Under the pieces are notes generated by a model that had not been told where the DNA came from, made no database searches, and was given only the letters and a program-made list of their open reading frames with translations. The position numbers were made by a program, and so were the translations under genes. From Brachypodium distachyon (taxonomy: Eukaryota; Streptophyta; Magnoliopsida; Poales; Poaceae), in contig NC_016133.3 in NCBI RefSeq assembly GCF_000005505.3, forward strand, positions 39,521,237-39,585,236: a stretch of DNA of 64,000 nucleotides. Direction: 5' to 3'. This document shows, in pieces, positions 60,116 through 64,000 of this stretch. Each line of letters opens with the position of its first letter. The first letter of the stretch is position 1.

Positions 60116-60217
60116 AGTTTTTGTTTACATGCCTTTTCGATTTTCTTCCGACATGATTGTATGCCGGCTTCCGACCGATAATGTCTTATCTTTGCATAAC
60201 CTTATAATTTTATGCAG

Positions 60218-62289
60218 AAATTCATGCTCCAGCGCAATGAGGACGGGCACTCGCCGGACAAGCGCTCCGGAAGCGATCGCTTGGGAGCTGACCCGAAAGA
60301 TCCGGAGTCGGAGGATCACATGCCGATTCCTCATGCCGGCCCCAGACGTGTCCTAGGTAATAACTCCTGACCTCCTCTCATGGATATCAGAGTAGTCATC
60401 TCCAAAATGCTCACGTCTGCTTTGGTCCGGGAGCAGCTGACTTGGATGATCAGAGCCTTGCTGCGGCCCCTGCTGCTGCTCTGGTGTTGGCCGACGAGAA
60501 GCGCGTTGCCGACACTGATCTTTCCAGGACTATGAAGCGGAAGAAAACCGCTGGCCGGCAACCGAAGCCGAAACCCATGGTCGTCGGGTAAGCTTTACGC
60601 CATTTTGATTTCTAATGTCGGTATTTTTCTTAACCGATATGAAGGTAACAACAATCCATTCCAACAGGGAGGCTCTGACTGCCACTCAGTCTCAGACCCG
60701 CATCGCGTCCGAGATCCCGGCAACCTCGTCTCCGCGTGCAGAGCCTCCTACCCAGGCCACGGGAGAAACCGAGACCGCCGCAGATCTGACTCCTCCCGTC
60801 CAGGATGTCGGCCCTGGCATCGACACTTCGAGCGTCTCCCAAGCTGGGACATTAGCGGCCGGTACATCGGCGACCGGGGCTGCTCCTTCGCCGACAGTGC
60901 CTGACGCGTAGCCAGAACCGTTGGCTGCGGATCCTCCTCGTCAGCCGGCAACGCTGCCCCAAGGACCTCAAGCAACAGCAACGCCACAGCCGCCACCGCA
61001 GCCGCAACCGGCACAGCTGGCGGCCGCTCGAGCTAAAAAGAGCAGGAGCTCAGCCATCCCGGTGGGACAGCAGCCTCCGAGTTCCTCCGGCTCGCCATCC
61101 ATCCGGGGTACTGAAGGAGTTCCTCTTAGGACAACGAGCGGGCACAGCTGGGGATCTCTCGGCCAGTATGTCATGGACTGGAACAGCGCCGATAGCTATG
61201 AGGTCAACTCCGGCACAATCCAGATAGCGCAGCAGAACGCTCTCGTGGGGCCATCACCTGTGGTGGCAACTCCAGAGTTGGTGGCGGCCCGGATGTTCCA
61301 GGCAAGGGTTGCGCTGTTCGAGTCCAGCCGAGCTGCCGAGGTACGAAAATCCCTTGAAGTGTTTATTCTATCTTTAGTATATATATTCCTAGTCCTTGAG
61401 GTTTAGGACGAGTAAGAAATAGTCGGTCTGAAGCTTAAAAACTTCAAACACTATTCCCCGAGATTCAGGCCAGGTTTAGAATAGTCGGCCTAAAGCTTAG
61501 AAACTTCAAACACTATTCCCTGAGATTCAGGCCGGGTTTAGGATAGTCCGCCTGAGGCTTAGAAACTTCAAACACTATTCCCCGAGATTCAGGCCGGGTT
61601 TAGAATAGTCGGCTTGAAACTTACAATTGCTGACTTGCCACTGCCATAGAATTAACTGTGGATCACCTTCTTGCAGAGCTATATGAACAAACGCAACGCG
61701 ACCTTCAAACTGCTGCTTGCATCACACCGGAAATTGGCAGAGAAGCACAAGGCTTTGGTGGCCGAACAACAGAACAAGAGTGAGTATACTTCAACCGACA
61801 TAAAAGCTATGTCGAGCTATCAATGTATTGTGAAAACTGACATGTGCCTTCATACACAGCCGGGGACGACGCACAAGTGTCAGAGCTGCTGACGCGCGTC
61901 GCGGAGGTGCAAGGTATGACTTTATTCCATATGTCAGATTGTGTCCATTTCTGTCTTAAACTCTTGTAACCCACATCCTCCAAACAGGGGAGAAAACTCA
62001 GCTAATAGAGCAACACCGAGATGAGGTGGCCCGGCTAAGGGCGCAACTCGAAGCGTAGGCCGAGGCGCATAAGGCCGAGGTAGTCCAACTTACCTCGGTG
62101 CTTTCTGCGCAAGCCAATGAGAAGATCCGCCTGGAAGGCGAAGTCCAAAAACACAAGGATCTTCTCGCCAAGGCCGAGACTCGAGCCACTGCTGCTGAAG
62201 AGGAGAAGACCGAGAGCGCCCATATGCTAAGCATATGCACACGGGATCTCGACAAGATAGATGGATTGCTAGCCAGTAAGTTGCCATAA
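60218..62289 (+). pseudogene. Downstream exons of the same ORF: linker and coiled coil
   Basis: Exon-like blocks bounded by AG and GT: about 60218-60355 (KFMLQRNEDGHSPDKRSG..), 60436-60589 (Lys/Arg-rich, TMKRKKTAGRQ), 60669-61340 (Pro/Thr-rich, then KKSRSSAIPVG, MDWNSADSYEV and AARMFQARVALFESS), 61678-61770 (SYMNKRNATFKLLLASHRKL), about 61860-61915, and 61988-62289. The last reads QLIEQHRDEVARLRAQLEA, a stop, then a long Lys/Glu/Ala helix. The end is a coiled coil of about 100 residues. TAG stops at 60909 and 62056 break the frame. This downstream organisation is typical for Transposase_28 proteins. Confidence 0.6.
61395..61622. repeat. Tandem repeat, 62-bp unit, three copies plus a partial
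   Basis: AAACTTCAAACACTATTCCC begins at 61439, 61501 and 61563, each followed by an AGATTCAGGCC...TTTAG.ATAGTC block. A diverged partial unit precedes them from 61395. It lies in an intron-like gap of the retroelement ORF. Confidence 0.93.
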
Positions 62290-63360
62290 CCCGAATCTTT
62301 TCCTTTGAGCATTTGGCCGACAATAGCAGTGTGGCGGGACTTATCACTTCTTCTTTGTCTTTCTCAGTGTCGAAGCACGGGTCTCCGGCACCGGGGATGC
62401 CGAGCACCCTCTTTTTGGTTCGGTGGAGGGCGAGGCGATCGCTCCGGCGATCGCCGGCGTGATGATAGACATGAAGTGTGGACACGTGAATTTACCCAGG
62501 TTCGGGCCACCCGGAGGTACACCCTATGTCCTGCTTTCTGCTGTTTTCAAGATTGCGTATGTCACTTACAAGGTGTCCCAGGAGTTCCCGAGGAGCTACT
62601 TGGCGATGGCTCTAACTAGGGCTCAAACTAAGACTGATCGGAACCCTTTGACCGGTGGCATGAGTGCTCCTTTTATAGACAAGGGGATACCACAGGTACC
62701 AGTGCATGCGGCGTGACACGTCTCCTAGACGCGTGTCACAGCCACATGAAATACATTCCCGTTGATCTGTGCTGGATGCCATGCAGCGCCCGGTCCACTG
62801 TACAAGGTAGAAAAAATGGTTCGTAGAGTACACGCCCAAGCCTTGCTAAGCAAGACTAGGCCTGCTGATAAGACTCCTGTCAGTGTATTAAATGCACTGC
62901 GCCTGCCGTCTTGTCCTGTCTTCACTGTTCCGTGGGCCCCGCCTGCATGCCCGATCATGGGTTGCTGGGGTGTCCCTTTCCAGCTACCGCACCCGGCCAG
63001 CTGCAGGGGAGGCGTTTCTTTCACTTCCCGGGCGCTCTTTAATTCCGGCCCTTGGCTTTGCCTTCACCAGGAACCGTCTTCTTGAGGCAGGCTTCCCGGA
63101 CTCATCGCTTCCGAGGAGGTCTTCCTGACGGGGTTTCGTCACTGGCGACCCACGTGTCCCGTATCAGTGGGACCCCGTGGGCCACTGGTACGACAGTAGC
63201 CCCCGGGCGTGGGCCGGCAGCCTTGAAGCTCCCAGCAAGTGATATCCCCCTTAATCACCAGAGAGTTAAGGCCACGACGCGCACCCCCCTCTTAATTCCT
63301 GATTCTTTAGGGCACTTTACTGCCGATCGTGGGGGTGCCCGTTGCAGCCCGCCATCCCTG

Positions 63361-63367
63361 ATAAATA
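63361..63367 (+). promoter_or_regulatory. TATA-like box of the second element
   Basis: ATAAATA, 113 bp before the ATG at 63474 and preceded by GC-rich sequence, at a place comparable to the TATA box of the first element. Confidence 0.5.
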
Positions 63368-63473
63368 CCCAAGGCTGGTGGCGGGCACTCCCCATTGCCT
63401 CTTGGTCCTGCCATTGCCTCCTCCCAAGCTCTTCCCGTCCCAACTCCAACCAAATCACCTCCCCACCTCCGCC

Positions 63474-64000
63474 GATGTCTTCTAAGGGCCAGAACCGTCC
63501 CAAGGGGAGCACCAACAAAGGGGAGAAGCGCGAGAAGGTTAGCAAGAAGGAGCTGTCGGACCGAGCCCGGAAGGATGAGGAAATGCGGGCTAAGTTCGCC
63601 TTCTTCCCCCCCCCCCCCGGGTACAACGGCGAGGGGGTAGACAAGCTGGTCTTGGCGCTCGCCACCAAGCACAACAAGTATGGGCTGACGCGGATTCTCC
63701 CCGCCGGCGCGGAGCGCGACCAGCAGTACTTCCGGATCTTCGGGAGACTCATCCTAGCCGGGTTCGTGCCGCCGCACTCTTTTTTCCTTTCCGCCATCAT
63801 GGAGACCTATGGGCTCATCATGGCACAAATTCATCCCACGTCGTTCTTCACATTGGCTATCTTCCAACACCTTTATGAAGCGTTCGTGGGGGTGATGCCA
63901 TCGGTGGCTCTGTTTCGCCACTACTACTACCTGAGGGTGGAGGCAAAAGCTCGCCTGTCCTCAGGAGTGGTGTTCCGGTTCCGTGACAGGATCAAGTCGG
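63474..64000 (+). CDS. Transposase_28-family ORF, N-terminal part (continues past the window)
   Basis: The open frame has 175 codons with no stop to the end of the window. It begins MSSKGQNRPKGSTNKGEKRE, a Lys-rich head, then a run of four Pro from a 12-base C tract. Next come YGLTRILPAGAERDQQYFRIF, GFVPPHSFFLSAIMETYGL, TSFFTLAIFQHLYEAFVGVM and LFRHYYYLRVEAKARLSSG. These match the helical block and the L.EAF.G...S..LFR.YY region of the same family as the ORF at 59164. Unlike that ORF it shows no stop, so this insertion is younger or less decayed. The protein's role is not known. Confidence 0.75.

Larger units (their letters stand above)
57646..62459 (+). mobile_element. Gypsy-like retroelement with Transposase_28 ORF, first copy
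   Basis: The start at 57646 (TGTCGTGGTGGTGTCACGGC) resembles the TGTCGTGG...GTCACGGCAGATG start of Triticeae gypsy LTRs. A TATA box (58911), a long leader and a multi-exon ORF with the putative gypsy type transposon domain follow (from 59164). The ORF carries four in-frame TAG stops and a frameshift. At 62460 the last exon is interrupted by the second element. Gag, protease, RT and a second LTR are not visible, so the element may be a solo or rearranged copy, and the LTR limits are not proven. Confidence 0.65.
62460..64000 (+). mobile_element. Second gypsy-like element with Transposase_28 ORF, inserted in the first; runs off the window
   Basis: At 62460 the coiled-coil exon of the first element gives way to TGATGATAGACATGAAGTGT, followed by ACCCAGGTTCGGG, a word also present near the start of the first element (57770). 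A GC-rich promoter region with an ATAAATA word (63361) and a new ORF (63474) follow. The order of parts mirrors the first element, but the sequence differs, so it is a related family rather than a copy. The right end is outside the window. Confidence 0.6.

Overview
The window is nuclear DNA of a cool-season grass, most likely Triticeae or close to it. The reasons are multi-exon plant genes with GT-AG introns, many Stowaway-type MITEs starting with a CTCCCTCCG-like end and flanked by TA, and nested CACTA, Mutator, copia, LINE and gypsy-type elements. All coordinates, splice sites and homologies were worked out by eye; no database search or alignment program was run.

Layout. 1-3575: decayed minus-strand Ty1/copia element whose gag position holds a GC-rich ORF. 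5434-16039: intact COG3 (Golgi tethering complex subunit), 25 exons, plus strand. 17036-24770: nested transposons. A CACTA element (18041-24511, 3-bp target duplication AGG) sits inside an older element with about 190-bp inverted ends and a captured gene fragment. The CACTA itself contains a Mutator-like foldback element (19145-19955, 9-bp target duplication). 27561-29170: GC-rich blocks and an AT-rich tandem array.

The main feature lies at 29214-52323. Two arms of 7,894 bp (29214-37107 and 44430-52323) are inverted copies with no length difference that I can find; every pair of matching positions sums to 81537. Both carry ARID4, which encodes a protein with an ARID DNA-binding domain and a PHD-like finger. 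The minus-strand copy (45012-54471) is complete, 16 exons and 789 codons. The plus-strand copy lacks exons 1-3 because its arm begins just inside intron 3. The junctions of the truncated copy carry slices of a retroelement whose fuller copy lies at 57646-62459, and outside these lies a perfect 110-bp GC-rich inverted repeat. The spacer between the arms holds two small genes, an FLZ zinc-finger gene (41073-41693) and a LEA_3-family gene (43269-43574).

55977-64000: a LINE fragment, then two related retroelements with the domain known as putative gypsy type transposon (Transposase_28), the second apparently inserted into the first and running off the end of the window.

The intact host genes (COG3, FLZ, LEA_3, ARID4) belong to unrelated processes: Golgi trafficking, SnRK1-type signalling scaffolds, stress or mitochondrial protection, and chromatin. 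I see no operon-like or pathway link. The interest lies in how the ARID4 locus was duplicated, truncated and framed by retroelement pieces.
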